From Acidobacteriota bacterium (GTDB lineage: Bacteria; Acidobacteriota; Vicinamibacteria; Vicinamibacterales; UBA8438), in the NCBI GenBank assembly GCA_009838525.1, contig VXRJ01000011.1:139449-203448 (forward strand): a stretch of DNA of 64,000 nt, given 5' to 3'. The notes below the pieces were generated by a model. The model was given only the letters and a program-made list of their open reading frames with translations. It did no database searches and was not told where the DNA came from. How positions within the stretch are numbered: the first letter of the stretch is position 1; each line of letters starts with the position of its first letter. Below, one piece after another: positions 8,007-17,258 of the stretch. The translations under genes and the position numbers were made by a program.

Positions 8007-9403
8007 CGCGTCCTCCTGTCCAGCGCGGCCTTTATCCGCGGACGGAGCCCACCAATGGGGCCGGCGCCCAGGATCACGACGGTGTCGCCATCTCCCGCCG
8101 CCGCCGCGACCCGCGCCGCCGCGTCTTCATGGTCCGCTGCGACGGCGATGGGAATGTCCGCGTGCCGCCGTACGGCCCGCGCCACGGCGTTCGCATCGAC
8201 GCCTTCGATCGGGCGCTCGCTGGCGGCGTGCAGCCCGGTCAGGACGACGTGGTCGGCGAGGGCGAGCGCGGCGCCGAAGCGGTCGAGCAGCCGCGCGGTC
8301 CGGCTGTAGCGGTGCGGTTCGAAGACAAGAATCAGCCGGCGCGGATTCCGGAGACGCGCCGTCTCCACCACGGCGGCGATTTCGGTCGGATGGTGGCCGT
8401 AGTCGTCAATCAGTTCGACGCCACCCGGAGCGTGGAACGTTTCGAAACGGCGTCCGACGCCGGTGAACCTCGCGAGCGTGGCCGCGGCATCACCCGGCGC
8501 GACACCCATGGTCATCGCCGCGGCGACTGCGGCGAGCGCATCCAGCAAGTTGTGCCGCCCCGGCACCGGCAGTTCCAGGTCATGAGCTTCGCCTCCGGCC
8601 AGGACTTCGCAGCGTGTGCCTTCGGGGCCGTATACGGGGGCGCGGGCGCGGACGTGCGCCGTCTCCGAAGCGATGCCGAACCCGCCGGTCGTCGCTCGGG
8701 CGTCGCCGTACCGATCGAGTATCGCCTGGAGACGGGGATCGTCGGCGCACCAGACCACCTTTCCACCGCCCGAAAGGACGCGCCGGACAAAGGCGCCGAA
8801 AGCCTCTTCGAGGCCGCTCATCCCGTCATACGCCTCGAGGTGCTCGTCGTCCACGTTCGTCAGGACCGCCACCTGCGGGGCCAGCGCCAGAAACGACCGG
8901 TCACTCTCGTCCGCCTCGAGCACCATTACCTCGCCGGTCCCCTGGCGGACGTTGCCGCCGAAGGGGCGGACCACGCCGCCAACCACGACCGTCGGGTCAA
9001 GCCCCGCCCTTTCGAGCACGAGCCCAAGCATCGACGTGGTCGTGGTCTTGCCGTGGGATCCGACGACCGCGAGCGCCCGCTTCGTCCGGGCCAGCTCCGC
9101 CAGCATCGCGCCGCGGCTCACGACCGGGATGCCGCGGCGCCGCGCCTCGATCAGCTCCGGATTGTCCCCAGGAACGGCGGAAGAGAGGACCACCAGGTCC
9201 GGCGCGGCCGGCAGATCGAGATGCGACGCGTCATGACCCACGGCGATCGGCAGGCCGGCGGCACGCAGCCGTTCCACCGCGGCGGAAGCGACCAGATCCG
9301 AGCCGCTCACCTCGTACCCCTGGCCGTCAAGCAACGCCGCAATGCCGCTCATCCCCACCCCGCCGATGCCGACCATGTGAACCCGCTTGACTCCTTCGAG
9401 CAC
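8003..9403 (-). CDS. murC: UDP-N-acetylmuramate--L-alanine ligase
   Basis: 466 residues from the preferred GTG. MurC adds L-alanine to UDP-MurNAc, the first amino acid of the peptidoglycan stem. The N-terminal Rossmann motif is VHMVGIGGVGMSGIA, the ATP P-loop is GSHGKTTTTS, and the Mur ligase central and C-terminal motifs are LEADESDRSF, NVDDEHLEAY, PGRHNLLDALAA and DDYGHHPTEI. The chosen GTG at 9403 has AAGGGA about 8 bases upstream and gives the usual short lead-in. A longer frame begins at a GTG (9442) that overlaps the murG stop. The stop overlaps ftsQ by 4 bases. Confidence 0.95.
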   Translation of the reverse strand: MLEGVKRVHMVGIGGVGMSGIAALLDGQGYEVSGSDLVASAAVERLRAAGLPIAVGHDASHLDLPAAPDLVVLSSAVPGDNPELIEARRRGIPVVSRGAMLAELARTKRALAVVGSHGKTTTTSMLGLVLERAGLDPTVVVGGVVRPFGGNVRQGTGEVMVLEADESDRSFLALAPQVAVLTNVDDEHLEAYDGMSGLEEAFGAFVRRVLSGGGKVVWCADDPRLQAILDRYGDARATTGGFGIASETAHVRARAPVYGPEGTRCEVLAGGEAHDLELPVPGRHNLLDALAAVAAAMTMGVAPGDAAATLARFTGVGRRFETFHAPGGVELIDDYGHHPTEIAAVVETARLRNPRRLILVFEPHRYSRTARLLDRFGAALALADHVVLTGLHAASERPIEGVDANAVARAVRRHADIPIAVAADHEDAAARVAAAAGDGDTVVILGAGPIGGLRPRIKAALDRRTR

Positions 9404-9434
9404 ACGTGACGTCCCTTCACACGCTCGCCAGTGG

Positions 9435-10529
9435 TCATCCACCCGCCGTGGCGAGCCCCATCAGCTCTTCCGCCCGCAGCACGATGCGGTCCGCCGCATC
9501 GGGACGCGCCAACCGCCTTGCCGCCTCGCTCATGGACCGCCGTCTCGCCGTGTCCGTGGCCAACGCCGCCATTCGTTCGGCAAGCAGGGAATCCAGCTCC
9601 GCCTCCTCTATCGTCTCGGCCGCCCCCGCCTCGGAGAAGATTGCGGCGTTCCGCCGCTGGTGATCGCCGGCGGATACCGGCAGCGGCACCACGATCGCCG
9701 GCAGACCCGCGGCCGCCACTTCGGCAAGCGTGGTCGCGCCGGCCCGGCAGGCAATCAGGTCCGCCGCCGCCATCTCGTCCGCCATTGCATCGAAGAAGGG
9801 CTCGACGCGCGCGTCTATTCCCGCCCGCCGGTAGCCGTCACGCACGTGTTCGCAGTCGCGCTCTCCCGTCTGATGCGTCACGTCCATACCTCCCGGTACG
9901 GCGGCGGCGACGGCAGGTGCGGCTGCGAGCATGGCCACGTTCAATTGGTGCGCCCCCTGCGATCCACCGACGACCAGGAGGCGCGGACGCGCATGCGCGC
10001 GGGCCGCCCGTCCTGCGCCCGCCTCGAAGAACGCGGCGCGGACGGGGTTGCCGGTCACGAACGCCTTCGCGCCGAAGCGCGCCGCGGCCGATGCGAAAGA
10101 GACCGCCGCCGCCCGCACCACCGGGGCAAGCATCCGGTTCGTCACTCCAGGCACTGCGTTCTGCTCCATCAGCATCGTCGGCCGGCCGCTGAGCGCCGCG
10201 GAAAGAACGAGTGGGCCGGCGCTGTAGCCTCCCAGGCCGATCACCAGGTCGGGCCGGGCGTGCCGCAACAGCCGGATCGCATCGGTGAACGAGCCGGGAA
10301 GCTGAGCAAGCCCCCGGAGCACTCCCGGCAGCGATTTCCCCACCAGCCCCGCGCTCCTCACCACGACGAACGCAAACCCCTCCCGCGCGAGCGCGTTGGC
10401 CTCGACGCCACGCCCCGTCCCCGCAAACACGACGGAAGCCTCCGGATGCCGCGTTACGAGCGCTCGCGCCACCGCGATCCCGGGAAACAGGTGGCCGCCG
10501 GTTCCGCCTCCCGCAAACATCACCGTCAT
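9435..10529 (-). CDS. murG: UDP-GlcNAc--lipid I GlcNAc transferase MurG
   Basis: 364 residues, the normal length. MurG transfers GlcNAc to lipid I at the inner membrane face, making lipid II. Seen are the N-terminal G-loop FAGGGTGGHLFPGIA, the second glycine loop GLGGYSAGPLVLSA, the UDP-sugar region LVVGGSQGAHQLN, and CRAGATTLAEVAAAGLPAI with the HQRRNA motif near the end. The ATG overlaps the ftsW stop as ATGA. Substrate is supplied by MraY and the product is flipped by MurJ, both encoded in the window. Confidence 0.97.
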   Translation of the reverse strand: MTVMFAGGGTGGHLFPGIAVARALVTRHPEASVVFAGTGRGVEANALAREGFAFVVVRSAGLVGKSLPGVLRGLAQLPGSFTDAIRLLRHARPDLVIGLGGYSAGPLVLSAALSGRPTMLMEQNAVPGVTNRMLAPVVRAAAVSFASAAARFGAKAFVTGNPVRAAFFEAGAGRAARAHARPRLLVVGGSQGAHQLNVAMLAAAPAVAAAVPGGMDVTHQTGERDCEHVRDGYRRAGIDARVEPFFDAMADEMAAADLIACRAGATTLAEVAAAGLPAIVVPLPVSAGDHQRRNAAIFSEAGAAETIEEAELDSLLAERMAALATDTARRRSMSEAARRLARPDAADRIVLRAEELMGLATAGG

Positions 10530-11626
10530 GTCCTGGCCGACGCGTGTTGCGACACGTTCAGCAGTATTCCCATTCCGACGAGTCCGATCAGCAACGACGA
10601 CCCGCCCGCACTGACGAACGGCAGCGGGATGCCCGTCGTCGGCACGAGTCCGAGCACGACGCTGACGTTGAGGAAAGCCTGCAGCGCGACCATCGTCGTG
10701 AGGCCGATGGCGAGGAAGGCGCCGAACCGATCGGGTGCGTGCGTCGCCACCAGAAGCCCGCGCCAGGTAATCACCGCAAAACAGACGAGGATGACCGTGG
10801 CGCCCAGCAGGCCGGTCTCCTCGGCAATCACCGCGTAGATGAAGTCGGTGTGGGGCTCCGGCAGGTAGAAGAGCTTCTGCACTCCCCGCATGAGGCCCTT
10901 CCCGAAGATGCCGCCGGTCCCGACCGCTATGAGTGACTGGACTACCTGGAATCCGCCGCCCAGCGGGTCGGCCCACGGATCGAGGAAGGCGAGGACACGC
11001 GCCCGCCGGTACGGCACCTGCCAGACAAGCGCGTGGAGCAGCGGCGCCGCGAGCAGCGCCAACCCGATGAGGTACCGGTAGTGCAGCCCGGCGGCGAACA
11101 CCATGACGCCCAGGATTACCAGGATCGCCATCACCGTTCCGAAGTCCGGCTGCAGCAGAATCAACACCGCCGCCGCGCCAAGAGCGCCTGCAAGGGGGAG
11201 TGTCGCCCGGAGCGATGAATTGACCCGCGCCATCTCGCGATCGAGTTGCGCCGCGGCGAAGATGATCAGGGTCAGCTTCGCCAGTTCTGACGGCTGCACG
11301 CCGAAGCCCGCGATGCCGAACCACCGGCGCGTGCCATTGATCGGCGCGGAAAAGAGAACCGCGACCAGCGCTAGCGCGGTAATCCCCAGCCCGGCCCAGA
11401 GCACGTACGGGTGCTTCAGCTCGCGATAGTCGAGCCGCATCACGAGCAGGAGCAGCAGGCCGCCGGCCACCACCCAGGTCGCCTGACGGAAAACGAAGAA
11501 GTCCGCCTGCTCGAACCGTTCCATGGCGAGCATCGCTGAAGCGCTGTAGACCATCACGACACTCGCCCCCAGGAGCACGAGCGTCGCAATGAAAAGGGGC
11601 TTGTCCGATTTCAGCTTTCGCGCCAT
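10526..11626 (-). CDS. ftsW: SEDS peptidoglycan glycosyltransferase FtsW
   Basis: 366 residues with about ten membrane segments. FtsW polymerises lipid II at the septum together with the transpeptidase FtsI. Family marks include the SAPINGTRRWF and GVQPSELAKL region, LQPDFGTVM, and the large periplasmic loop with LPEPHTDFIYAVIAEETGL. The ending TGIPLPFVSAGGSSLL is the SEDS signature. It stands between murD and murG, as FtsW usually does; RodA would be expected with mreBCD. The 188-bp spacer upstream holds several inverted repeats. Confidence 0.96.
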   Translation of the reverse strand: MARKLKSDKPLFIATLVLLGASVVMVYSASAMLAMERFEQADFFVFRQATWVVAGGLLLLLVMRLDYRELKHPYVLWAGLGITALALVAVLFSAPINGTRRWFGIAGFGVQPSELAKLTLIIFAAAQLDREMARVNSSLRATLPLAGALGAAAVLILLQPDFGTVMAILVILGVMVFAAGLHYRYLIGLALLAAPLLHALVWQVPYRRARVLAFLDPWADPLGGGFQVVQSLIAVGTGGIFGKGLMRGVQKLFYLPEPHTDFIYAVIAEETGLLGATVILVCFAVITWRGLLVATHAPDRFGAFLAIGLTTMVALQAFLNVSVVLGLVPTTGIPLPFVSAGGSSLLIGLVGMGILLNVSQHASART

Positions 11627-11651
11627 ACTCGCCGTCCGCTTCGTCGCCCGA

Positions 11652-11670
11652 TCCGCGCTACAGGCGCGGA
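11652..11670. repeat. Hairpin upstream of ftsW
   Basis: TCCGCGC-TACAG-GCGCGGA, a perfect 7-bp stem, lies 26 bases upstream of the ftsW start, inside the murD-ftsW spacer. No U-tract follows in either direction. Confidence 0.6.
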
Positions 11671-11706
11671 GCGCTCAACCCGATACAGTTGGGTGCCGGA
11701 GCGGTC

Positions 11707-11812
11707 AGCAGTCATCAGTCGGACCGGGGAGGAGACACCGACCTCGCAGACGAGGGTTGGTCTGCGTTCCCAGCAGCCGGCTCTCCGCCGCGCGAACCGA
11801 CTGATGACTGCT
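11707..11812. repeat. 106-bp element with perfect 16-bp terminal inverted repeats
   Basis: AGCAGTCATCAGTCGG at 11707-11722 is mirrored exactly by CCGACTGATGACTGCT at 11797-11812. Between them lies a further perfect 7-bp stem, CGCAGAC / GTCTGCG (11745-11751 and 11760-11766). The outer arm begins 2 bases after the murD stop. This is the only sizeable interruption in the otherwise overlapping dcw genes between rsmH and murC. It contains no gene. It may be a MITE-like insertion or an RNA structure controlling read-through into ftsW. Confidence 0.85.
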
Positions 11813-11814
11813 CA

Positions 11815-13182
11815 TCACTCCAGTGCTTGCACTGCCTCCCTGAATGCCGCCCCCCGCGCGGCGTAGTTGACGAACATGTCCAGGCTGGCGCACGCGGGCG
11901 CCAGCAACACGGTTCCCCCGGGGCGCGTTTCGGCCGACGCGGCCCCGACCGCCTCGGCCATGGTGTCCGCCTCGCGCACCGTCACGTCCGGGTCAAGCGC
12001 GGCGCGAATTCGATCGCGCGCTTCGCCGATCACCACCACCGTGGCGCCACGATCGACGAGCGCGGAACGGAGATCTTCGAAGCGCCCGCCCTTGAAGCGC
12101 CCGCCCAGGATGACGGTCAACCCGGGACCGAAACACTCGATCGCGGCGCGCGCCGCCACCAGGTTGGTCGCCTTCGAGTCGTTGACGTAGCGAACCCCGT
12201 TCACCTCCCGCACGAACTCGAGCGTGTGAGGCAGCCCGGTGAAGGACTCCACCGCGCGCGTCATCGCTTCGGCGGCCACGCCGGCAGCGGATCCAACCGC
12301 CGCGGCGGCGGCGACATCGCTCAGCAGGTGCCGGCCCGGCACGCGGATCGCGGTCCTCGGGATCAGGCGTTCTTCGCCAGCCACCGACCGCCGGGTGATC
12401 CACTCGTCGGTGACCTGAACGCCGTCAGCCAGCGGCGCGTCGATCGCGAAGCGGAGCGCGCGGGCCTGCCCCTTCCGCGCCAGCTCCAGCACCGCCGGAT
12501 CATCCGCGTTGATCACCATGGCGTCGTCACTGGTTTGATTGGCGAAGATGCGTCCCTTCGCCTCGGCGTACTCCGCGAAGCTGGCGTGGCGGTCGAGATG
12601 GTCCGGCGACAGGTTCAGGCAGACGGCGATCCAGGGCCGGAAGGTGTCGGTAAGCTCCAGTTGAAAGCTGCTCGCCTCGACGACGTGAACCGCATCCGGC
12701 GTCGACGCCTCGACCTGGCTGCTCAGGGCGACGCCGATGTTGCCCCCCACGACCGCGCGCCGTCCGTCCGCGTCGAGCATGCGCCCGGTCAGCACTACCG
12801 TGGTCGACTTCCCCTTGGTGCCAGTCACCGCGACGATGCGCCCCCGGAGCCATCTGGCCGCCAGCTCCAGTTCACTCATGACCGGAATGCCCCGCGCGCG
12901 CGCCGCCGCCACTTCGGGCAGACGAGGCGAGACCCCCGGGCTCAGCACGATCAGATCGGCGGCAGCGAAAGTCTCCGGACGGTGCCCCCCCAGTTCCAGC
13001 GTTACACCCGCTGCCAGCAGTTCCGTCGCGGCTTCCGGCGTGTCGGCAAGGCGTTCGCTGAGCGTGACGCGCGCGCCGCGCCGGGCGAGGAGCCCGGCCG
13101 CCGCCACGCCGCTGCGGCCGGCGCCCACCACGACGGCCTCCGCTCCCGTCACCGAGTAGCCGCGCGCTCGGTCCCCGTTCAT
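11815..13182 (-). CDS. murD: UDP-MurNAc-L-alanine--D-glutamate ligase
   Basis: 455 residues. MurD adds D-glutamate to the growing stem peptide. Seen are the N-terminal domain (AVVVGAGRSGVAAAGLLARRG), the ATP P-loop VTGTKGKSTTV, the substrate region VVEASSFQLELT and NLSPDHLDRH, and the C-terminal motifs PHTLEFVREVNGVRYVNDSK and VILGGRFKGG. The ATG overlaps the mraY stop (ATGA). The gene is followed by the 106-bp inverted-repeat element. Confidence 0.97.
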   Translation of the reverse strand: MNGDRARGYSVTGAEAVVVGAGRSGVAAAGLLARRGARVTLSERLADTPEAATELLAAGVTLELGGHRPETFAAADLIVLSPGVSPRLPEVAAARARGIPVMSELELAARWLRGRIVAVTGTKGKSTTVVLTGRMLDADGRRAVVGGNIGVALSSQVEASTPDAVHVVEASSFQLELTDTFRPWIAVCLNLSPDHLDRHASFAEYAEAKGRIFANQTSDDAMVINADDPAVLELARKGQARALRFAIDAPLADGVQVTDEWITRRSVAGEERLIPRTAIRVPGRHLLSDVAAAAAVGSAAGVAAEAMTRAVESFTGLPHTLEFVREVNGVRYVNDSKATNLVAARAAIECFGPGLTVILGGRFKGGRFEDLRSALVDRGATVVVIGEARDRIRAALDPDVTVREADTMAEAVGAASAETRPGGTVLLAPACASLDMFVNYAARGAAFREAVQALE

Positions 13183-14264
13183 CGCAGTTTCAGCGTCGTC
13201 AGGCTGAAGAGCGCAAAGACGATCGCCAGGATCAGGAAGCGACTGATGATCTTCGGCTCGCTCCAGCCGATCTGTTCGAAGTGGTGATGAATTGGCGCCA
13301 TCTTGAAGATGCGCCGACGGGTCAGCTTGTAGGAGCCGACCTGCAGGATGACGGACACGGCTTCGATGACGAAGACGGCGCCGACGATCGGGAGCAGCAG
13401 TTCCTGCTTGATCAGCAGCGCGACCGTACCCAGCGCGCCGCCTAGGGCGAGCGATCCGACGTCGCCCATGATCATGTCGGCGGGGTACGAGTTGTACCAG
13501 AGGAACCCGAGTCCGGCCCCGACGAGGGAGCCGCAGAAGATCGTCAGCTCGCCGGCGGGCGGGAAGCGGACGAGCAGCAGGAACTCGGCGATCTCGGCAT
13601 GGCCGCTGACGTAGGTGAGCGCCGTAAACGCGCCCGCCGCCACGGTGAAGATGCTGATCGCCAGGCCGTCGAGCCCGTCCGTCAGGTTGACCGCGTTCGA
13701 CGCGAATACCAGTACGAGCATTGCGAACGGGACGTAGAGCCAGCCGATGTCGGGCGTGAACTGCTTGAAGAACGGGAAGAGTATCTCGGTGCTGTAGACC
13801 CCGGCGGCGGAGAGCTGCAGCAGAGCGACACCGACCCCGGCCCCCACCGCCCCCTGGAGCACGAGCTTCCCGCGCGCGGAGAGCCCGCGATGGGAGCCTA
13901 CCCGCACCTTCAGCAGGTCGTCGGCAAGACCGATCGCCCCGAACGCCGCGGTCGCGATGAACGCGATCCGGACATAGACGTTCGTCAGATCGGCCCAAAG
14001 CAGCGTGGGGACGAACGCGGCGGTCAGGATCAGCAGCCCGCCCATGGTCGGGATCCCCTGCTTCTGCTGATGCGTCGCCGGTCCGTCGTCCCGAATCGGC
14101 TGCCGCGCGCCGAGGGCGCGAAGCCAGCGGATCGTGACCGGGCCGAACGCGAGCGTCACCACAAACGCCGTGATGCTGGCCGCGGCGGTCCGGAAGGTAA
14201 TGTACTGGACGACGTTCAACGCCCCGAACTGCTCGTGCAGCGGGAAGAGAAGGTGGTACAGCAT
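13179..14264 (-). CDS. mraY: Phospho-MurNAc-pentapeptide transferase MraY
   Basis: 361 residues, about ten membrane segments. MraY moves phospho-MurNAc-pentapeptide onto undecaprenyl phosphate, making lipid I. Hallmarks are HQQKQGIPTMGG near the N-terminus, GLADDLLK with its Asp pair, the catalytic region SNAVNLTDGLDGLA, GFLWYNSYPADMIMGDVGSLALGG, and RRIFKMAPIHHHFEQIGWSE near the end. The ATG at 14264 is preferred over an ATG nine bases earlier because AGGAGG lies 10 bases upstream of it. It shares one base with the murF stop (TGATG). Confidence 0.97.
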   Translation of the reverse strand: MLYHLLFPLHEQFGALNVVQYITFRTAAASITAFVVTLAFGPVTIRWLRALGARQPIRDDGPATHQQKQGIPTMGGLLILTAAFVPTLLWADLTNVYVRIAFIATAAFGAIGLADDLLKVRVGSHRGLSARGKLVLQGAVGAGVGVALLQLSAAGVYSTEILFPFFKQFTPDIGWLYVPFAMLVLVFASNAVNLTDGLDGLAISIFTVAAGAFTALTYVSGHAEIAEFLLLVRFPPAGELTIFCGSLVGAGLGFLWYNSYPADMIMGDVGSLALGGALGTVALLIKQELLLPIVGAVFVIEAVSVILQVGSYKLTRRRIFKMAPIHHHFEQIGWSEPKIISRFLILAIVFALFSLTTLKLR

Positions 14265-15691
14265 CAGGCCCATACCTCCTTCAACCGGTCCGCCACCACC
14301 TCCGTGCGCGTCCCGCGCGACCCCTTGACCAGCACCAGATCGCCGGGCCGGATTCGCTCGATCGCCACGTCCGCGGCCGCGTCGCTGTCGGCACAAACGG
14401 CAGCGGCGGCGGCGGGCAAGCCTGCCGCCCGCGCGCCGTCGGTCAGCGCCGCCGCATCGTCGCTCCCCACCGCGATGACCAGGTCGAAACCGGCCTCTCT
14501 GGCAGCCCGACCGCTCTCACGGTGCAATTCCGACGCGCGGTCGCCCAGCTCGCGCATCTCGCCCAGAACGGCGACACGGCGCGCGTGAGCAGTCTCCCGG
14601 CCGAGCGACGCAAGGATCTGGGCGAGCGCGGCCGGATTGGAGTTGTAGGAATCGTCGACCAGCGTGATCCCGTCCCGCAGGCGAATGACCTCGCCGCGAC
14701 GGGGCGGCGGTCCGAACGCTGCGGCGGTCTCCACCATCGCGTCCAGCCGCACACCGAAGCGGAGCGCGACAGCGATCGCGGCGAGGACGTTCGCGACATG
14801 CCCCGCGCCGACAAGGCGCGAGCGAACCGTGGCGTCGCCCGCCGGGGTGCGGACTTCCGTCGACCAGCCGTCGAGCCCGCGATCGGCCACCGCCGTTGCG
14901 CAAACGTCGGCAGCGGTCGCCGTCCCGACGCCGAAGGTCGTCACACCGCCCGGGAAACCGGCGATCCGGGCCATCGCGCGCGGGTCGCCCGCGTTCGTCA
15001 CCAGGTGATCTTCCGGCCCCGCCCCTTCGAGAATCTCCGCTTTCGCATCGGCAATGGCCTCGATCGACGGGAAGGACTCCGCGTGCACCTCGCGCACATT
15101 GGTCCAGACACGGACATTCGGCTCCGCGATGCCGACCAGCGTCCGGATCTCGCCCGCGTGGTTCATTCCCAGTTCCATCACCGCCACGGGGGCGCCATGA
15201 CGCAGTTCGAGCAGCGAGAGCGGGAGGCCGATATGGTTGTTCAGGTTCCCCGGATTCCGCACGACGCTATGGCGGGTCGCAAGAAACGCCGCGGTCAGCT
15301 CCTTGGTCGTCGTTTTTCCGACACTCCCGGTAATCGCCACGACCTGGGCGCCGGACCGCCGCCGGATGTGGCGTGCGATCGACTGGAGTGCCTCGGTGGT
15401 GTCGTCGACGACGATCACCACCGGGGCCACTCCCGTCCCGCTGGACCCGGGCAACGCTTTGCGGTCGCTCGCGATCACACCCGCCGCTCCTTGCTGTAGC
15501 GCGTCGGCGATGAAACCGTGACCGTCGAACCGTTCGCCGCGAATCGCGACGAACCAGTCGCCGCGCCGAATCCGGCGGCTGTCAATGGAGAAGCCTTCCA
15601 CGGTGCGCTCCGGCCGACCGGACACGAGGACTCCCCCGGCCGCCGCCGCCAGCTCATCCGCCCGAAGCCGCACCGGCTCCCCACGTGCCAC
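14264..15691 (-). CDS. murF: UDP-MurNAc-tripeptide--D-Ala-D-Ala ligase
   Basis: 475 residues from the preferred start. MurF adds the D-Ala-D-Ala dipeptide. Seen are SIDSRRIRRGDWFVAIRGER in the N-terminal domain, the P-loop TGSVGKTTTKEL, NHIGLPLSLLEL and MELGMNHAGEI in the central domain, and DDSYNSNPAAL and LGEMRELG in the C-terminal domain, all typical of MurF. The start is uncertain: GTG at 15691, 7 bases after the murE stop, is chosen, but a GTG at 15673 and an upstream in-frame ATG are alternatives. Ddl, which makes the dipeptide, is not encoded here. Confidence 0.95.
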   Translation of the reverse strand: MARGEPVRLRADELAAAAGGVLVSGRPERTVEGFSIDSRRIRRGDWFVAIRGERFDGHGFIADALQQGAAGVIASDRKALPGSSGTGVAPVVIVVDDTTEALQSIARHIRRRSGAQVVAITGSVGKTTTKELTAAFLATRHSVVRNPGNLNNHIGLPLSLLELRHGAPVAVMELGMNHAGEIRTLVGIAEPNVRVWTNVREVHAESFPSIEAIADAKAEILEGAGPEDHLVTNAGDPRAMARIAGFPGGVTTFGVGTATAADVCATAVADRGLDGWSTEVRTPAGDATVRSRLVGAGHVANVLAAIAVALRFGVRLDAMVETAAAFGPPPRRGEVIRLRDGITLVDDSYNSNPAALAQILASLGRETAHARRVAVLGEMRELGDRASELHRESGRAAREAGFDLVIAVGSDDAAALTDGARAAGLPAAAAAVCADSDAAADVAIERIRPGDLVLVKGSRGTRTEVVADRLKEVWA

Positions 15692-15698
15692 TCTCCCG

Positions 15699-17258
15699 TC
15701 ACGCCTCGCTCCTGCCCCGGCGGTTGCCGAACGCGCGCCTGGATGGCGCACCTCGCTCGGCTAGCGCCGCGCGGGCCACGGCAGCATCGTTGAACGGCAG
15801 CACGTCCGGCCCAATGACCTGTGCCCGTTCATGGCCCTTGCCGGCAATTACGACCATGTCGCCCGGCGCAGCCTCGCCGATCGCCTCGGCAATCGCGCGA
15901 GCACGATCCGGGATCGTCCGATAGTCGACAACGTCGCTGCCGCCGGTGATGCCCGTTTCGATCTCCCTGATGATCGCGACCGGATCCTCCGAGCGGGGGT
16001 TGTCGGAGGTGACGATCACGAGGTCGCTCCACCGTGCCGCGGCCGCTCCCATCAGCGGGCGCTTTGTCGCGTCGCGATCACCGCCGCAGCCGAATACGGT
16101 GATTACGCGCCGGGTCGCGAGGGGACGGAGCGTTTCGAGGAGGCGGCGGAGAGCATCGTCGGTGTGGGCGAAGTCGACGATCACGTCGATGTCGTCGGCC
16201 GGCGTCGACACCTGTTCCATTCGGCCCGGCACCCCCTCGACCGCCTCGAGTCCTGCCTCGATCGCGGCGGACGGCAGGTCCAGCGCGACGCCGGCGGCGG
16301 CCGCCGCCAACAGGTTGCCGGCGTTCGTTCGACCCACGAGGGACGAGCGGATGTCGAGGGATCCGCGCGGCGTAGCGGCGGCGATCCGCGTTCCGTCAAC
16401 CCCGGTGTCCAGCCGCGCGGCGGTGACGTCGGCCGGTGTGTCGAGAGCGTAAGTAAACGGCCGGCGCACGGTCTCGGCGAGGCGTGCGCCGTAGGGATCG
16501 TCGACGTTGACGATGGCGTGCGCACGATCCGTCAACAACTCGAAGAGCCGCCGCTTGGCGGCGAAGTACGACTCCATTCCGCCGTGGAAGTCGAGGTGAT
16601 CGCGCGTCAGATTGGTGAAGACGCCTGCGTCGAACCGCACATGGTCCACGCGGTGCAGGGCGAGCGCATGGGACGAGGTTTCGAGCACGCAGGCGCGCGC
16701 CCCCGCGTTGCGCATGGCGCGAAGCATCGCGTGCAGGTCCGGCGCTTCGGGAGTAGTGTGAACCGCCGGCTGTTCATCTTCCGCGTCGTTCCGCGCGATT
16801 CGGTTCGAAACGGTACAGACCCGGCCCGACGGAATGGCCGCCTGCTCGAGGATGGATTCGATCAGGTAAGTCGTCGTGGTCTTGCCGTTGGTCCCGGTCA
16901 CCCCGACTACCAGGAGCTCGCCGCTTGGGTCGCCCTGAAACGCAGCGGCGAGGGTGGACATCGCGATCCGCGCATTCGGGACAGCCAGCCAGGAAATCGG
17001 CAGGTCAGCCGGCGGCGGCGACTCTGCCACGACGAAGGCCGCGCCCCGAGCCGCCGCGTCGGCTGCGAACTGTCCGCCGTCGTACCGGGCACCCGGCACG
17101 GCGACGAAAACGGACCCCGCGGTGACGCGGCGCGAGTCGTAGCAGACATCCGCGACAGGCGCCTCGAGCAGCGCGGCATCGAGGGGGGGCGACGCGCCGC
17201 CCGGCGCGATCCCCGCACGCGCCAGCAGCATGGCGACGGTCACGAAACCTCCCGTCAT
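15699..17258 (-). CDS. murE: UDP-MurNAc-tripeptide synthetase, meso-DAP type
   Basis: 519 residues. MurE adds the third stem residue. The P-loop is TGTNGKTTTTYL, with LETSSHALALHRVDHV and NLTRDHLDFHGGMESYF in the central domain. The specificity loop in the C-terminal domain reads SDNPRSEDP, the DNPR form that selects meso-diaminopimelate rather than lysine. FGCGGDRDATKRPLMG and GKGHER are also present. This supports a Gram-negative type wall. The ATG at 17258 shares one base with the ftsI stop (TGATG). Confidence 0.97.
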   Translation of the reverse strand: MTGGFVTVAMLLARAGIAPGGASPPLDAALLEAPVADVCYDSRRVTAGSVFVAVPGARYDGGQFAADAAARGAAFVVAESPPPADLPISWLAVPNARIAMSTLAAAFQGDPSGELLVVGVTGTNGKTTTTYLIESILEQAAIPSGRVCTVSNRIARNDAEDEQPAVHTTPEAPDLHAMLRAMRNAGARACVLETSSHALALHRVDHVRFDAGVFTNLTRDHLDFHGGMESYFAAKRRLFELLTDRAHAIVNVDDPYGARLAETVRRPFTYALDTPADVTAARLDTGVDGTRIAAATPRGSLDIRSSLVGRTNAGNLLAAAAAGVALDLPSAAIEAGLEAVEGVPGRMEQVSTPADDIDVIVDFAHTDDALRRLLETLRPLATRRVITVFGCGGDRDATKRPLMGAAAARWSDLVIVTSDNPRSEDPVAIIREIETGITGGSDVVDYRTIPDRARAIAEAIGEAAPGDMVVIAGKGHERAQVIGPDVLPFNDAAVARAALAERGAPSRRAFGNRRGRSEA

